A DNA stretch of 64,000 bases from Pseudomonas cavernae (GTDB lineage Bacteria > Pseudomonadota > Gammaproteobacteria > Pseudomonadales > Pseudomonadaceae). Of the stretch, positions 9,058-17,783 are shown one piece after another; the first letter of the stretch is position 1; each line of letters starts with the position of its first letter. The position numbers and the translations under genes were made by a program. Under the pieces are notes generated by a model, which worked only from the letters and a program-made list of their open reading frames with translations, was not told where the DNA came from and made no database searches. The DNA is taken from the NCBI RefSeq assembly GCF_003595175.1, contig NZ_CP032419.1, positions 868,001 through 932,000 on the forward strand. Reading direction: 5' to 3'.

Positions 9058-10053
9058 ATGATCGCCAACAAACATCTGCGAACGCTGGGCCACGGCACCG
9101 GCATACAGACGCCGGTGATGTCGCTGGGCTGCTTCTCCATGAGCAACGCCTACGGACGGCGCGACGATAGCGAATCGCTGCGTGTGATCCACAGGGCGCT
9201 GGATGAGGGCATCAACCTGCTCGATACCGCGGACTACTACGGCTGGGGGCACAACGAAGAGCTGATAGCCAAGGCCATTGCCGGACGCCGCGCCGGCGTG
9301 CTGCTTTCGAGCAAATTCGGCTATGTGCCTAAGGCCAATCTGCCCTTCGGCTTGGACAGTCGTCCGGAATACGTCAAACAGGCCTGCGAAGCCTCGCTGT
9401 TCCGCCTGAATACGGACTGCATCGATCTGTACTTCCAGCACCGGCTGGATCCACAGGTACCGATCGAAGAAACAGTCGGAGCCATGGCGGAGCTTGTGCA
9501 GGAGGGCAAGGTACGTCGCCTGGGGCTGTGCGAGGTCTCGGAGCAAACCTTGCGCAAGGCCCATGCGGTACACCCCATTTCGGCGGTGCAGGTGGAGTAC
9601 TCGCTGTGGACGCGTGAGATCGAGCAACAGCTCGGGTTCTATGATGAGCTCGGCGTGTCGGTGATGGCGTTCTCACCGCTGGCGCGGGGCATGCTTTCCG
9701 GTCAGCTGCGCAGCCTGGAGCAAATGGAAGCCAGCGACGTACGCCGATTCTCGCCGCGCTTCTACCCGGAAAACTTTCCCAAGAATCTGGCCCTGGTCGA
9801 TCAGCTCGGCGAGATAGCCAAGCGCTTCGACTGCACCAGTGCGCAGCTCGCGCTGGCCTGGCTGTTCCGCCAGCACCCCAATGTGATTGCGATCTGCGGT
9901 AGCGACACCCTGCCATTTCTCGATGACAACCTCGGTGCGCTGGCCGTCGAGCTGGATGACGCCACGAGTGAAGTCATCAGCGCGCTGTTTCAGCCGGGCA
10001 AAGTTCATGGCGACCGTTATCACCCATTGTTGCAGCAGATGCTGGACAAGTAA
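9058..10053 (+). CDS. Aldo/keto reductase
   Basis: The 331-residue product is an NADPH-dependent aldo/keto reductase with a TIM-barrel fold. The catalytic Asp and Tyr are in LLDTADYYGWG, Lys in LLSSKFGY and His in LYFQHRLD, and the C-terminal cofactor-binding loop is present (AICGSDTLPFLDDN). It resembles the Tas/YajO-type subfamily that reduces aldehydes and ketones. ATG 9058 follows ATGAGG; the frame opens 15 bases earlier. It lies 53 bases after the CMD gene and 32 before the VOC gene, so it probably belongs to one operon. It would interconvert a carbonyl and alcohol in the pathway. Confidence 0.85.
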   Translation: MIANKHLRTLGHGTGIQTPVMSLGCFSMSNAYGRRDDSESLRVIHRALDEGINLLDTADYYGWGHNEELIAKAIAGRRAGVLLSSKFGYVPKANLPFGLDSRPEYVKQACEASLFRLNTDCIDLYFQHRLDPQVPIEETVGAMAELVQEGKVRRLGLCEVSEQTLRKAHAVHPISAVQVEYSLWTREIEQQLGFYDELGVSVMAFSPLARGMLSGQLRSLEQMEASDVRRFSPRFYPENFPKNLALVDQLGEIAKRFDCTSAQLALAWLFRQHPNVIAICGSDTLPFLDDNLGALAVELDDATSEVISALFQPGKVHGDRYHPLLQQMLDK

Positions 10054-10085
10054 GCGTTTCTACCTAGAACAAGCGGAGTATCAAG

Positions 10086-10613
10086 ATGAGCAGAATCTTC
10101 GGAAAAGTTGCCCAGAACGGGTATGTGGTCAAGGACATCAAGGCGGCGATGGACCATTGGATCAACGTTCTCGGTGTGGGGCCCTGGTTCTATGTGGAAA
10201 AGGTTCCCACCGACTACTTCCGTCACCGTGGAGTCGATTCAGGTATGCAGTTCAGCGCTGCTTTGGCCAACTCCGGTGACCTGCAGATCGAGCTGATCCA
10301 GCAGCTTAACGATGAGCCATCGATGTACAAGGAATTCCTCGACGCTGGCAACGAGGGCCTGCAGCACGTCGCCTACTGGGTAACCAACTACGACGAGGTC
10401 TACAACAATGCCTTGGCCGCAGGCCTCAAGGTGGGTCACGAAGGTCAGATCGGCGGACCCCAGGGCCGCTTCTCCTACTTCGATACCGAGTTGCATCCCG
10501 GCTGTGTGGTCGAGCTGAGCGACATCAGCGGTCAGAAGGGCAAGTACTTCGAAATGATCAAGGCGGCATCGGTGAATTGGGACGGCAAAGATCCGATTCG
10601 CAAAGTCGGCTAG
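10086..10613 (+). CDS. VOC (glyoxalase/dioxygenase fold) family protein
   Basis: The 175-residue protein carries the paired beta-alpha-beta-beta-beta units of the vicinal-oxygen-chelate fold. Possible metal ligands are His in FRHRGVDSG, Glu in LQIELIQQ, His in LQHVAYWV and Glu in CVVELSDISG, an arrangement seen in methylmalonyl-CoA epimerase and glyoxalase-like proteins. ATG 10086 follows a GGAG site. Neighbours are the aldo/keto reductase upstream and the MDR reductase downstream. It could be an epimerase, isomerase or ring-cleaving dioxygenase; the sequence does not decide among them. Confidence 0.75.
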   Translation: MSRIFGKVAQNGYVVKDIKAAMDHWINVLGVGPWFYVEKVPTDYFRHRGVDSGMQFSAALANSGDLQIELIQQLNDEPSMYKEFLDAGNEGLQHVAYWVTNYDEVYNNALAAGLKVGHEGQIGGPQGRFSYFDTELHPGCVVELSDISGQKGKYFEMIKAASVNWDGKDPIRKVG

Positions 10614-10687
10614 GCCACCCGCGCACCGTTTCGGGCTGCCGACCCGGTGGCCTGATCAACCTCAATGCTAGGTAAGGAAGATTTGAT

Positions 10688-11662
10688 ATGCGTGCACTCG
10701 TCAACGGCAACAAGGGCCCGGAAATTATTGAACTGGATGTTCCTAAACCGGGACCTAATCAGGTGCTGGTAAAGGTACACGCGTGTTCGCTGAACCGTGC
10801 GGATCTCCTGATTCTTAACGGAGCCACTCATGGTTTTCAGAGCGCCCAGGCCAATCAGCCGATGGGAATGGAGTGGTCTGGAGAGGTGGTCGAGCTCGGG
10901 GCTGGAGTCGAGCACTGGAAAGTCGGTGACAGGGTCATGTCGGCGGGCATGGGCGCGTTTGCAGAGTATGTTCTGGGTTTTGAATGGGTCATGTATCCGA
11001 TTCCTGAAGGCATGAGCTACGAAGAAGCCACTACGCTGCCGGTGGCGATTCAGACCATGCACGATGCCCTCGCCACCAATGGTCAACTCAAAGTAGGTCA
11101 GAGCGTGCTGATTCAAGGCGCTAGCACGGCAGTGGGCCTCATGGGCATGCAGGTAGCCAAGCAGCTAGGCGCCAAGCTAGTGATCGGCACTTCCACGAAC
11201 GAGGAGCGTCGTGCGCGTCTCAGCGATTTTGGTGCCGACCTGGCCCTCAACTCACGCGATCCGAACTGGGTGCAAGCAGTATTAGATGCCACCGCGGGGC
11301 AAGGTGTTGACCTGGTTATCGATCATGTCGCTGGTGACGTGATTAACGACACCATGCGTGCTACTAAAGTGGCCGGGCGTATCGTCAATATTGGTCGTCT
11401 GGCGGGTGAGTCAGGGCATTTTGACTTCGATCTCCACAACATGAAGCGCCTGACCTATGTGGGCGCCTCGTTCCGCACGCGCAATCCACTGGAAATTGTC
11501 CAGGTCATTCAAGCAGCCAAGTCCGCGCTGGGCTCAGCCATTGCTGCCAAGGCATTGCGAGTGCCCGTCGATGCGGTATTCGCCTTCGCCGACTTCGCTC
11601 AGGCACTGGAGCGCATGCAGCGCAACCACCACTTCGGGAAGATCGTATTGCAGGTTGTTTAG
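10688..11662 (+). CDS. MDR-superfamily (quinone oxidoreductase-like) reductase
   Basis: The 324-residue enzyme has a GroES-like N-domain (SLNRADLLILNG at about 35-46, MGMEWSGEVVELG) and a Rossmann domain for NADPH (GASTAVGLMGMQVAKQLGA at about 143-161). The catalytic-zinc Cys/His and structural Cys cluster of alcohol dehydrogenases are missing, so it belongs with zinc-free quinone/enoyl reductases. It would reduce a quinone or an alpha,beta-unsaturated carbonyl. ATG 10688 is preceded by AAGGAAG. It lies 74 bases after the VOC gene and 65 before an SDR. Confidence 0.85.
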   Translation: MRALVNGNKGPEIIELDVPKPGPNQVLVKVHACSLNRADLLILNGATHGFQSAQANQPMGMEWSGEVVELGAGVEHWKVGDRVMSAGMGAFAEYVLGFEWVMYPIPEGMSYEEATTLPVAIQTMHDALATNGQLKVGQSVLIQGASTAVGLMGMQVAKQLGAKLVIGTSTNEERRARLSDFGADLALNSRDPNWVQAVLDATAGQGVDLVIDHVAGDVINDTMRATKVAGRIVNIGRLAGESGHFDFDLHNMKRLTYVGASFRTRNPLEIVQVIQAAKSALGSAIAAKALRVPVDAVFAFADFAQALERMQRNHHFGKIVLQVV

Positions 11663-11727
11663 CCACCGCTGAGCAGTTGCCGAGAGGAACTCCAAAGGTC
11701 GGTACCAACCAGAGCAGGAGAGCAGTA

Positions 11728-12504
11728 ATGAGCTTATTTGACGGCAAGATTGCGCTGGTCACCGGGGGCGCGGGGGGCATTGGCGCAGCCACGGTGAAGA
11801 TGCTGGCGCAGCGTGGAGCGACGGTTATCGCTGCGGATATCGCCGACAATCCAGGATCGGCTTTGCGTGGGGTGGACGTCGAGTATGTGCAGCTGGACGT
11901 GTCCAGCGAAGCGCAATGGAAACAAGTCGTGGGATCGCTCGTTGAGCGTCACGGCGCGTTACATGTGTTGGTCAATGGAGCCGGCATTGAAGGCAAAGTT
12001 ACTGCAGGCGGGCTGGAAAGCACGTCGCTGGAAGATTGGCGACGCGTGATGCACATCAATCTTGACGGCACCTTTCTTGGCTGCCGGGAAGTTATGCCGG
12101 TGATGAAGAGGCAGGGAAGTGGTTCGATCGTCAACATTTCTTCGCTCGCCTCGTATTACCCGACGCTGTACAGCGTGGCATATGGCGCGAGCAAAGGAGC
12201 GGTGACGCAGTTGACCAAATCGGTGGCTTTGGCAGGTAGCCAGGGTGCGAAGGTACGCTGCAACTCGGTGCACCCCGGCGTGATTGCAACGCAAATGATC
12301 GCCAACATCGCCCGTCAGTTGCAGCAGGCTGCGGATGAAAACACCACCTCGTCCATTCAGCGCTATGCCTCCAGTATTCCCTTGGGGCAAGCCGGTACCC
12401 CTGATGACGCGGCCGCGCTCATTGCGTTTCTGGCTTCGGATGAAGCGGCGTATATCACCGGTTCCGAGTTCGTCGTGGATGGGGGCTCGCACTTGCTGCG
12501 CTGA
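11728..12504 (+). CDS. Short-chain dehydrogenase/reductase
   Basis: This 258-residue classical SDR has the cofactor loop TGGAGGIG near residue 13, VNGAG, the catalytic Ser in VNISSLAS and the YxxxK motif as YGASK, and ends VDGGSHLL. The Asp after the second beta strand (AADIADN) suggests NAD(H) preference. The frame is open upstream, but the AGGAG site at 11716-11720 places the start at ATG 11728. It most likely oxidises a secondary alcohol or reduces a ketone. It is the last gene of the CMD-AKR-VOC-MDR-SDR run before the AraC-type regulator. Confidence 0.9.
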   Translation: MSLFDGKIALVTGGAGGIGAATVKMLAQRGATVIAADIADNPGSALRGVDVEYVQLDVSSEAQWKQVVGSLVERHGALHVLVNGAGIEGKVTAGGLESTSLEDWRRVMHINLDGTFLGCREVMPVMKRQGSGSIVNISSLASYYPTLYSVAYGASKGAVTQLTKSVALAGSQGAKVRCNSVHPGVIATQMIANIARQLQQAADENTTSSIQRYASSIPLGQAGTPDDAAALIAFLASDEAAYITGSEFVVDGGSHLLR

Positions 12505-12868
12505 TGGATGTCGGTGTGCTAGTGACCACGTCGCGGTGAATATTCGCCGATGCGCTGTTTCGGGCTCGGGCGATCTGGGTTGGACACAGGCCATCACAAA
12601 GCGGTATACGGAGCAGTGCGCGGCCAACCCCGCATCGACGCAGTGCGAGCCTTGCGGCGGCTTTTCCTTTTTAGTTTTCTGACGCCGACACTGTGGGACT
12701 CAGCTCGAATGGGTCGGGTAGCGCGGTCACCACATGATGCGCCAGCCAGAAGCTGACGCGTTCTCCTGCCCAGGTACGAGAATCAAAATCTGCCGGCGCT
12801 GGAGATCAATTTCAGCGTTGCTGGCGCACCACCGGAATGGTTAACGTACCGCAAAAAGGGACCGTTCC
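12505..12868. other. Intergenic region before the AraC-type gene
   Basis: No gene is visible in these 364 bases. A weak AGCC/GGCT stem followed by a T-rich tract (about 12650-12675) could be a terminator for the preceding operon. The AraC-type promoter should lie in the second half, but I cannot place its elements. Confidence 0.35.
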
Positions 12869-13933
12869 ATGGAGCCGAGCAACACTAAAAACGAAGGTCA
12901 TATTTCGATGACCACGCCGATGGTGACGCCTCACCTACCGGCGTTGTTGATGCAGGTATTACTTGAGCAGGGCTTGAACGCCAACGAGCTGCTCGATGAG
13001 ACCGGTGTTGTGTTGGAGCATTTTTCTCAACCCCAACACCTATTCAGCTACCAGCAGCTAGCGACCATCATTACGCGTGGGTTGCGGCTGACCGGCAACC
13101 CCCGGCTGGGGTTGCTGTTCGGGCAGCGCGTGCGTCATTCGCATATGGCCGAATTAGGTGTCGCACTGTCTTGCGCGCCAAATATGGAGACGGTTTACCA
13201 GATCATGAAGCGCTACCAGAAAATCTTGGGGAGCGCTTTCAACATCCGCAAAGTCGATCATGCGAGCCATGTGGCGCTGATCGCCAATAAGCTCATTCCA
13301 CTTGGTAGCAACTATCATTTCAATCAGGAGTCTTGGTTGTCCTCACTGGCCTGCAGTCTGGCACGCGCGCTCGAAACACCATTGTCGGCACTGAATTTCC
13401 AAGTGGAGTTCGACTATCCGGAGCCAAGCAACAGCGATCCCTTTTACGAGCTCTTCGGCGACAAAGTGCGGTTCTCGCAAAAACACAGCCAGCTACTCGT
13501 ATCGCGGGAGCTAACCCATATACCGCTCACAACGGCATGCCCGACTTACCTGAAGCTGGCGCTCGAAGAGTGCGAACGAGCCTGTCAGCGAAGCCTCAGG
13601 CCGACTTCGCTTCCGGAACGTATCCGCAGCCATCTGCGCAACCTGTTGGATGCCCCCCCTACCGCCGATGAAGTGGCAAGCCATTTCAACATGTCCACGC
13701 GCACTCTCAATAGACGCCTGGAAGACCTTGACCTGCATTTCCGGCAGATCCTCAAGGAGGTCAAGTTCGATATGGCCAGCCAGTTACTGCGAACCACGGA
13801 GATGCCGATCGGGCTGGTAGCTCAGCGCTCAGGCTTTACCGAGGCCTCCAACTTCGTTAAAGCATTTCGCGAATGGTCGGGCACCACCCCCAGTCGTTAC
13901 CGCAATCAGTTGCGGGCTACGGAGATGCATTGA
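12869..13933 (+). CDS. AraC-type transcriptional regulator with arabinose-binding-like N-domain
   Basis: The product of up to 354 residues has an N-terminal ligand-sensing domain of the OruR/AraC 'arabinose-binding' type (roughly 25-210) and a C-terminal AraC DNA-binding domain with two helix-turn-helix motifs (ADEVASHFNMSTRTLNRRL and the GLVAQRSGFTEASNFVKAFR segment). Regulators of this class typically activate catabolic operons in response to a small molecule. Two starts are possible, ATG 12869 and ATG 12908; a GAAGG site precedes the second. Its position amid the oxidoreductase genes makes it the likely activator of the cluster, on context only. Confidence 0.85.
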   Translation: MEPSNTKNEGHISMTTPMVTPHLPALLMQVLLEQGLNANELLDETGVVLEHFSQPQHLFSYQQLATIITRGLRLTGNPRLGLLFGQRVRHSHMAELGVALSCAPNMETVYQIMKRYQKILGSAFNIRKVDHASHVALIANKLIPLGSNYHFNQESWLSSLACSLARALETPLSALNFQVEFDYPEPSNSDPFYELFGDKVRFSQKHSQLLVSRELTHIPLTTACPTYLKLALEECERACQRSLRPTSLPERIRSHLRNLLDAPPTADEVASHFNMSTRTLNRRLEDLDLHFRQILKEVKFDMASQLLRTTEMPIGLVAQRSGFTEASNFVKAFREWSGTTPSRYRNQLRATEMH

Positions 13934-14345
13934 TTGAGATGCTTATCGGGCACCGACCAACCCCTCCGCGGGGAGATATGCACCGTCAGATGTTCGCTCC
14001 GGCTTCCTGGGCACTTGCTTCGCTGACCTGCCGTATGCGGTGAGTGCCGTCCCACGTCAGTGCAGCGAGTTGTACCTGTTCGAATTATTGCCCTGGGCGC
14101 CATTGAGGTCCGATAGCTCTCCCATGGTGCCGGGCATTGTGAAGGTAATCCCTCTGCTATGGAGCGCTATTGAACCAGTGTGCGGACGTTGCTCCGGGGA
14201 GCAGCATTTGCTCGCAGAGTGCGCTTTGGGCCACTCCCAATGGGTTGGCTGAAAAACACCAAAAGATGACGATACGCGAACACCAGTACTCCACGAGGCG
14301 CCTTACCATCTAGTCACATGACAACTTACGTGGGGCACCATCACG
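13934..14345. other. Intergenic region after the AraC-type gene
   Basis: These 412 bases hold no convincing gene on either strand. CCCC and GGGG flank a short loop at about 13963-13975, a small hairpin that might end the regulator's transcript. Confidence 0.3.
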
Positions 14346-14459
14346 ATGTTTAGCCCAAACGGGAAAGCGGTTCTGGCAACTGGCTCCGCAGCCGGAATTG
14401 GTGAAGTAGATGCCCTGTACATGACCCGGGAAGGTGCCACGCTGGCACTGGTAAATTGA
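14346..14459 (+). pseudogene. N-terminal fragment of a second SDR gene
   Basis: From ATG 14346 the frame encodes the start of a classical SDR: GKAVLATGSAAGIGEVDA is the cofactor loop, then LYMTREGATLALVN is the second helix and strand. It ends at TGA 14457-14459 after 37 residues. The same frame continues WDAAVIAQLL beyond the stop before a second stop, which suggests point decay followed by loss of the rest. It is too short to fold as an SDR and is a relic. Confidence 0.75.
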
Positions 14460-14830
14460 TGGGACGCCGCTGTAATCGCGCAGCTGCTTATGGCGTGAGC
14501 GTCCACCTAACCGCTACCGCAAGACTCTCAAGCATCAGCAATAGGTCCCATCATCTTGGCCGATTAGCACCAAAAACTGTCGTACTGGAAATATCCCCTC
14601 CCGCCCCCTCGCCCTAACATCTGGCAATCCCAGCCCGAAGCTCGGCCATCTACGGTCACTGAGCCAGAGGTGACGGAACAATAAGACTGCGGCGCCACAT
14701 CCATAGCACCCAACCACAAGAGCTCGCCACCCCAACGTGCTGCCGGGACAGTTACAGGAGCGCCTTGCAACTACCGCACAAGCTGTGGCCGCCCTGCATC
14801 CGCTCCCTTCCAACAATAAGGAAAGACGTT
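14460..14830. other. Intergenic region upstream of second intact SDR
   Basis: These 371 bases contain the decayed tail of the SDR relic in the first ~45 bases and no other recognisable gene. The final stretch ends in AACAATAAGGA, the ribosome-binding region of the following SDR. Confidence 0.35.
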
Positions 14831-15658
14831 ATGACCACGCCCCAACCCCTGCCCCTGTCCGCCGAATCCCAGGGCCTTGCCCCCGGCCGAGGCCGTCTGG
14901 ACGGCCGCAAAATCTTGGTGATCGGCGGCGGCCAGCGCGTATTCGACGTTGCCACCGACCCGGTCGGCAATGGCCGCGCCATGTGCCTGCTGTATGCCCG
15001 TGAGGGGGCCGCTGTGGCCGTGGCTGACGTCAATCTGGCAAGCGCCGAGGACACCCTGAGGCTGATCCAGGCTGAAGGCGGCAAGGGCTGCGCCATCGCC
15101 ACGGATGTGCAGCAGGAAAGCCAGGTGATCGCCATGTTTGAAACTGCCCGCGCACAGATGGGCGGTCTCGATGGCGTAGTGTTCAATGTCGGCACTTTCT
15201 GCGCGCTGGGTATGGATATCTCGCTGGAGGAATGGAACCGACTGATCGCGATCAATCAGACCGGCGCCATGCTGTGTGGCCGCGAAGCCATTAAACGCAT
15301 GGATGCGGGCGGATCGCTGGTTCTTACCTCCTCGGTCGCCGGCTTCAAGTTCGGTTCGCAAATGATCGCCTATGACACCACCAAGGCCAGTCTGATGGGC
15401 CTGCTGCGCTTCTTCGCCGGCGCCGGATCCATACGTCATATCCGCACCAACATGGTCGTTCCGGGCCTGGTCGACACCCCCAACGGCCGTAGCGCTGGTG
15501 CAGGCCGCGAATCGCGCGGGACCGGCGACATCTTGCCGTTCAAACGCCAGTGCACGGCATGGGAGATTGCCTATGCGTCACTGTTCTTCATGTCCAACGA
15601 GAGCGTTTATGTGACCGCTCAGTATCTGGCGGTCGATTCCGGCATCACTGGACTCTGA
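14831..15658 (+). CDS. SDR-family oxidoreductase with atypical cofactor loop
   Basis: The 275-residue protein is an SDR, with NxGT (VFNVGTF), the catalytic Ser in VLTSSVAG and YxxxK as YDTTK. The nucleotide loop is unusual: GGGQRVFD replaces TGxxxGIG, and an insertion follows before the first helix, as in some divergent SDRs. The upstream frame is open, but AAGGAAAG places the start at ATG 14831. The C-terminus (LAVDSGITGL) matches the deleted copy at 8269-8397. It may be a hydroxy-compound dehydrogenase in the cluster's pathway; the substrate is unknown. Confidence 0.8.
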   Translation: MTTPQPLPLSAESQGLAPGRGRLDGRKILVIGGGQRVFDVATDPVGNGRAMCLLYAREGAAVAVADVNLASAEDTLRLIQAEGGKGCAIATDVQQESQVIAMFETARAQMGGLDGVVFNVGTFCALGMDISLEEWNRLIAINQTGAMLCGREAIKRMDAGGSLVLTSSVAGFKFGSQMIAYDTTKASLMGLLRFFAGAGSIRHIRTNMVVPGLVDTPNGRSAGAGRESRGTGDILPFKRQCTAWEIAYASLFFMSNESVYVTAQYLAVDSGITGL

Positions 15659-15672
15659 GTCTGCCGCAGCGG

Positions 15673-15703
15673 GGCTTCATGTCTTCGCCAAGGACATGAA
15701 GCC
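15673..15703 (+). terminator. Hairpin after second SDR
   Basis: GGCTTCATGTC (15673-15683) and GACATGAAGCC (15693-15703) form a perfect 11-bp stem with a nine-base loop, 14 bases after the SDR stop. The following TTGATCTC is only weakly T-rich, so termination may be partial. Confidence 0.55.
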
Positions 15704-15824
15704 TTGATCTCAGCAGAGCCCAGACATTGCAGCACTAGAGAGGATGCGATCGCCGCCGCGAGTTTCGGAGCGAGAGGCAGTCGGCGATTGATCCCGCGGT
15801 TAGCGGAAAATGGGAGTCTAGGAC

Positions 15825-17651
15825 GTGAGCAACACAGAGAAAAAATCCGCATCGTTTTCAAGAATCCTGATCGAAGCAGAAGACTTCGAAAACTACGGCG
15901 GCTGGGTCCTCGACTCTCAGTTTGAGACGGTAATGGGATCCCCGTATCTGCTTGCCCACGGGCTGGGCCGTCCAGTCGCCGACGCCACGACAAAGATCAA
16001 CGTGACTCACGCTGGCGATTACGAGGTGTGGGTTCGTGCGAAGGACTGGGTGCCCTCACACCACCCTGGGCGCTTCACGCTCTCGATTAACGACAGCACA
16101 CTCGACACGGAGTTCGGCGCAAATGGTCAGGACTGGTCATGGCAATGCGCAGGAAAGGTCTCACTACCGCAGGGTCAAACAACCCTGGCCCTGCATGACC
16201 TTACAGGCTTCGACGGACGATGCGATGCGATCTACCTCTGCACGGACGGTGTAGCGCCCCCCGACCAGGTGAACGAAGCCAGCTCTGCATGGCGGAAAGA
16301 ATTGCGGGGGCTGCCCGAGCACCCTGTCGATGCCGGAGATTACGATGTAGTGGTAGTCGGAGGGGGGATCTCCGGCTGTGCGGCTGCTCTGACTGCAGCC
16401 CGCCTGGGCCAAAAGGTAGCCTTGATCCACGACCGCCCTGTTCTAGGTGGTAACGCAAGCATCGAAATTGGCTTGATGCCGAGAGGTTCACAAGGTGCTC
16501 TGCTTCAAGAGTTGGCTAAGCGCTCCGCGAACGGCGACCTAGCAGCCTTGTCGCTGCTTGAGGCCGAGCCTACCGCCACTGTGTTTCTTGAGCATCGGAT
16601 CATCAGCGCAACCAAAGAGGGCTCCAAGGTTGCCGCTGTCCAAGCCGTGCAAGCTCGTGGCGGTACCGAGCGCCTTATCAAGGGCTCCTTATTCATCGAC
16701 ACCACTGGCACCGCGATCCTCGGCGTCTTCGTGGGGGCCGAAACGTTGTTCGGCCGGGAAGCCCGCGCCGAGTTCAATGAGCCCTACGCTCCCGAGACCG
16801 GTGATGACATGCACCATGGGAATACGGTGTTCTTCCGCACGCGGATGGCGGATCACCCAATACCGTTTCCAGAGGTTCCTTGGGCAACCGAAGTCGCAAA
16901 AGACTACGCCAATTTGAGCGGGCAACTGCTGGAGGCTGGGGAGGAGAACGGCCCTGGCCCGCAAGCTGGAAACAACCCAAGCACACCCGAGTTCAGATTC
17001 GGCAGTAAAGCCGATGTGTTCCCCGCGACGCACTTCTGGGAGTACGGCCAATGGCTGGATCCCTATACCGAAGGCGAGCTCATTCGTGACTACCTCATGC
17101 GGGCACTCTACGGAACGTTCTCCAACGTTAAGCGTCTTGAGCCTGAGAACTACGCAAACCTTGAGCTTGAATGGATGGCCTATGTAGCCGCCCAGGGTGA
17201 ATTTCGCCGATACCGCGGTGACTACATCCTCACGGAGAATGACCTGCGGAACCATACGCAATTCCCCGACGCGCTGGTTCCTAACGATGGGGCATTCTGC
17301 ATCCACTGCGCATGGGGTCCTGGAGAAGGGAAATACGATTTCCGCCTCAAAGATTGGATCTGGGACATGCGCGATCGGAAAGCCTACGAAATTCCTTTCC
17401 GTAGCCTTTATTCATCCAACATCGACAACCTGATGATGGCTGGCAAGCACATCAGCGTCACCCACGTTGCAGGCTCATCTACGAAGACGATGGGTAATGG
17501 CTCGCAACACGGTATCGCCGTCGCAGCTGCCGCATTCCTGTGCAACAAGTACAACTCAACACCTCGCGGTCTCTACGAGAACCACCTCAGCGAGCTGAAG
17601 GGGCTTGTTGCTGAACTCACAGCCTGCGATCACGAACATCCCTCCAAATGA
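15825..17651 (+). CDS. FAD-dependent oxidoreductase with N-terminal beta-rich domain
   Basis: This 608-residue protein has two parts. Residues about 14-145 (from IEAEDFENYGGW) look like a beta-sandwich of the carbohydrate-binding type. Residues from about 165 form a FAD_oxidored domain beginning with the dinucleotide loop VVVGGGISGCAAALTAARLG and its following acidic/basic segment, with a late flavin-contact segment around LMMAGKHISVTH. No signal peptide is seen, so it should act in the cytoplasm. The start is GTG 15825, with GGGAG about eight bases upstream. It follows the second SDR and is followed by the truncated cysteine hydrolase. Relatives are annotated only as FAD-dependent oxidoreductases; the role of the extra domain is unclear. 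Confidence 0.8.
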   Translation: MSNTEKKSASFSRILIEAEDFENYGGWVLDSQFETVMGSPYLLAHGLGRPVADATTKINVTHAGDYEVWVRAKDWVPSHHPGRFTLSINDSTLDTEFGANGQDWSWQCAGKVSLPQGQTTLALHDLTGFDGRCDAIYLCTDGVAPPDQVNEASSAWRKELRGLPEHPVDAGDYDVVVVGGGISGCAAALTAARLGQKVALIHDRPVLGGNASIEIGLMPRGSQGALLQELAKRSANGDLAALSLLEAEPTATVFLEHRIISATKEGSKVAAVQAVQARGGTERLIKGSLFIDTTGTAILGVFVGAETLFGREARAEFNEPYAPETGDDMHHGNTVFFRTRMADHPIPFPEVPWATEVAKDYANLSGQLLEAGEENGPGPQAGNNPSTPEFRFGSKADVFPATHFWEYGQWLDPYTEGELIRDYLMRALYGTFSNVKRLEPENYANLELEWMAYVAAQGEFRRYRGDYILTENDLRNHTQFPDALVPNDGAFCIHCAWGPGEGKYDFRLKDWIWDMRDRKAYEIPFRSLYSSNIDNLMMAGKHISVTHVAGSSTKTMGNGSQHGIAVAAAAFLCNKYNSTPRGLYENHLSELKGLVAELTACDHEHPSK

Positions 17652-17783
17652 TTTTCAGGGGTCGGTGACAGCAATGCCCTCGGCCATCAGATTCGCAGAA
17701 TGGACACAGCGGACAGCCTGCCAATCAGACATGGCGTGGGCTGGAGAAGGCAACCCGCCGCTCGACAAGAGAGGAAGTAACTC

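Noticed and set aside
13963..13975. CCCC/GGGG hairpin after the AraC-type gene as a terminator.
   Set aside because: Only a four-base stem and no T run follow.
14440..14458. CTGGCACTGGTAAATTGAT as a sigma-54 promoter.
   Set aside because: The -12 element is GA not GC, and the segment is the coding end of an SDR relic.
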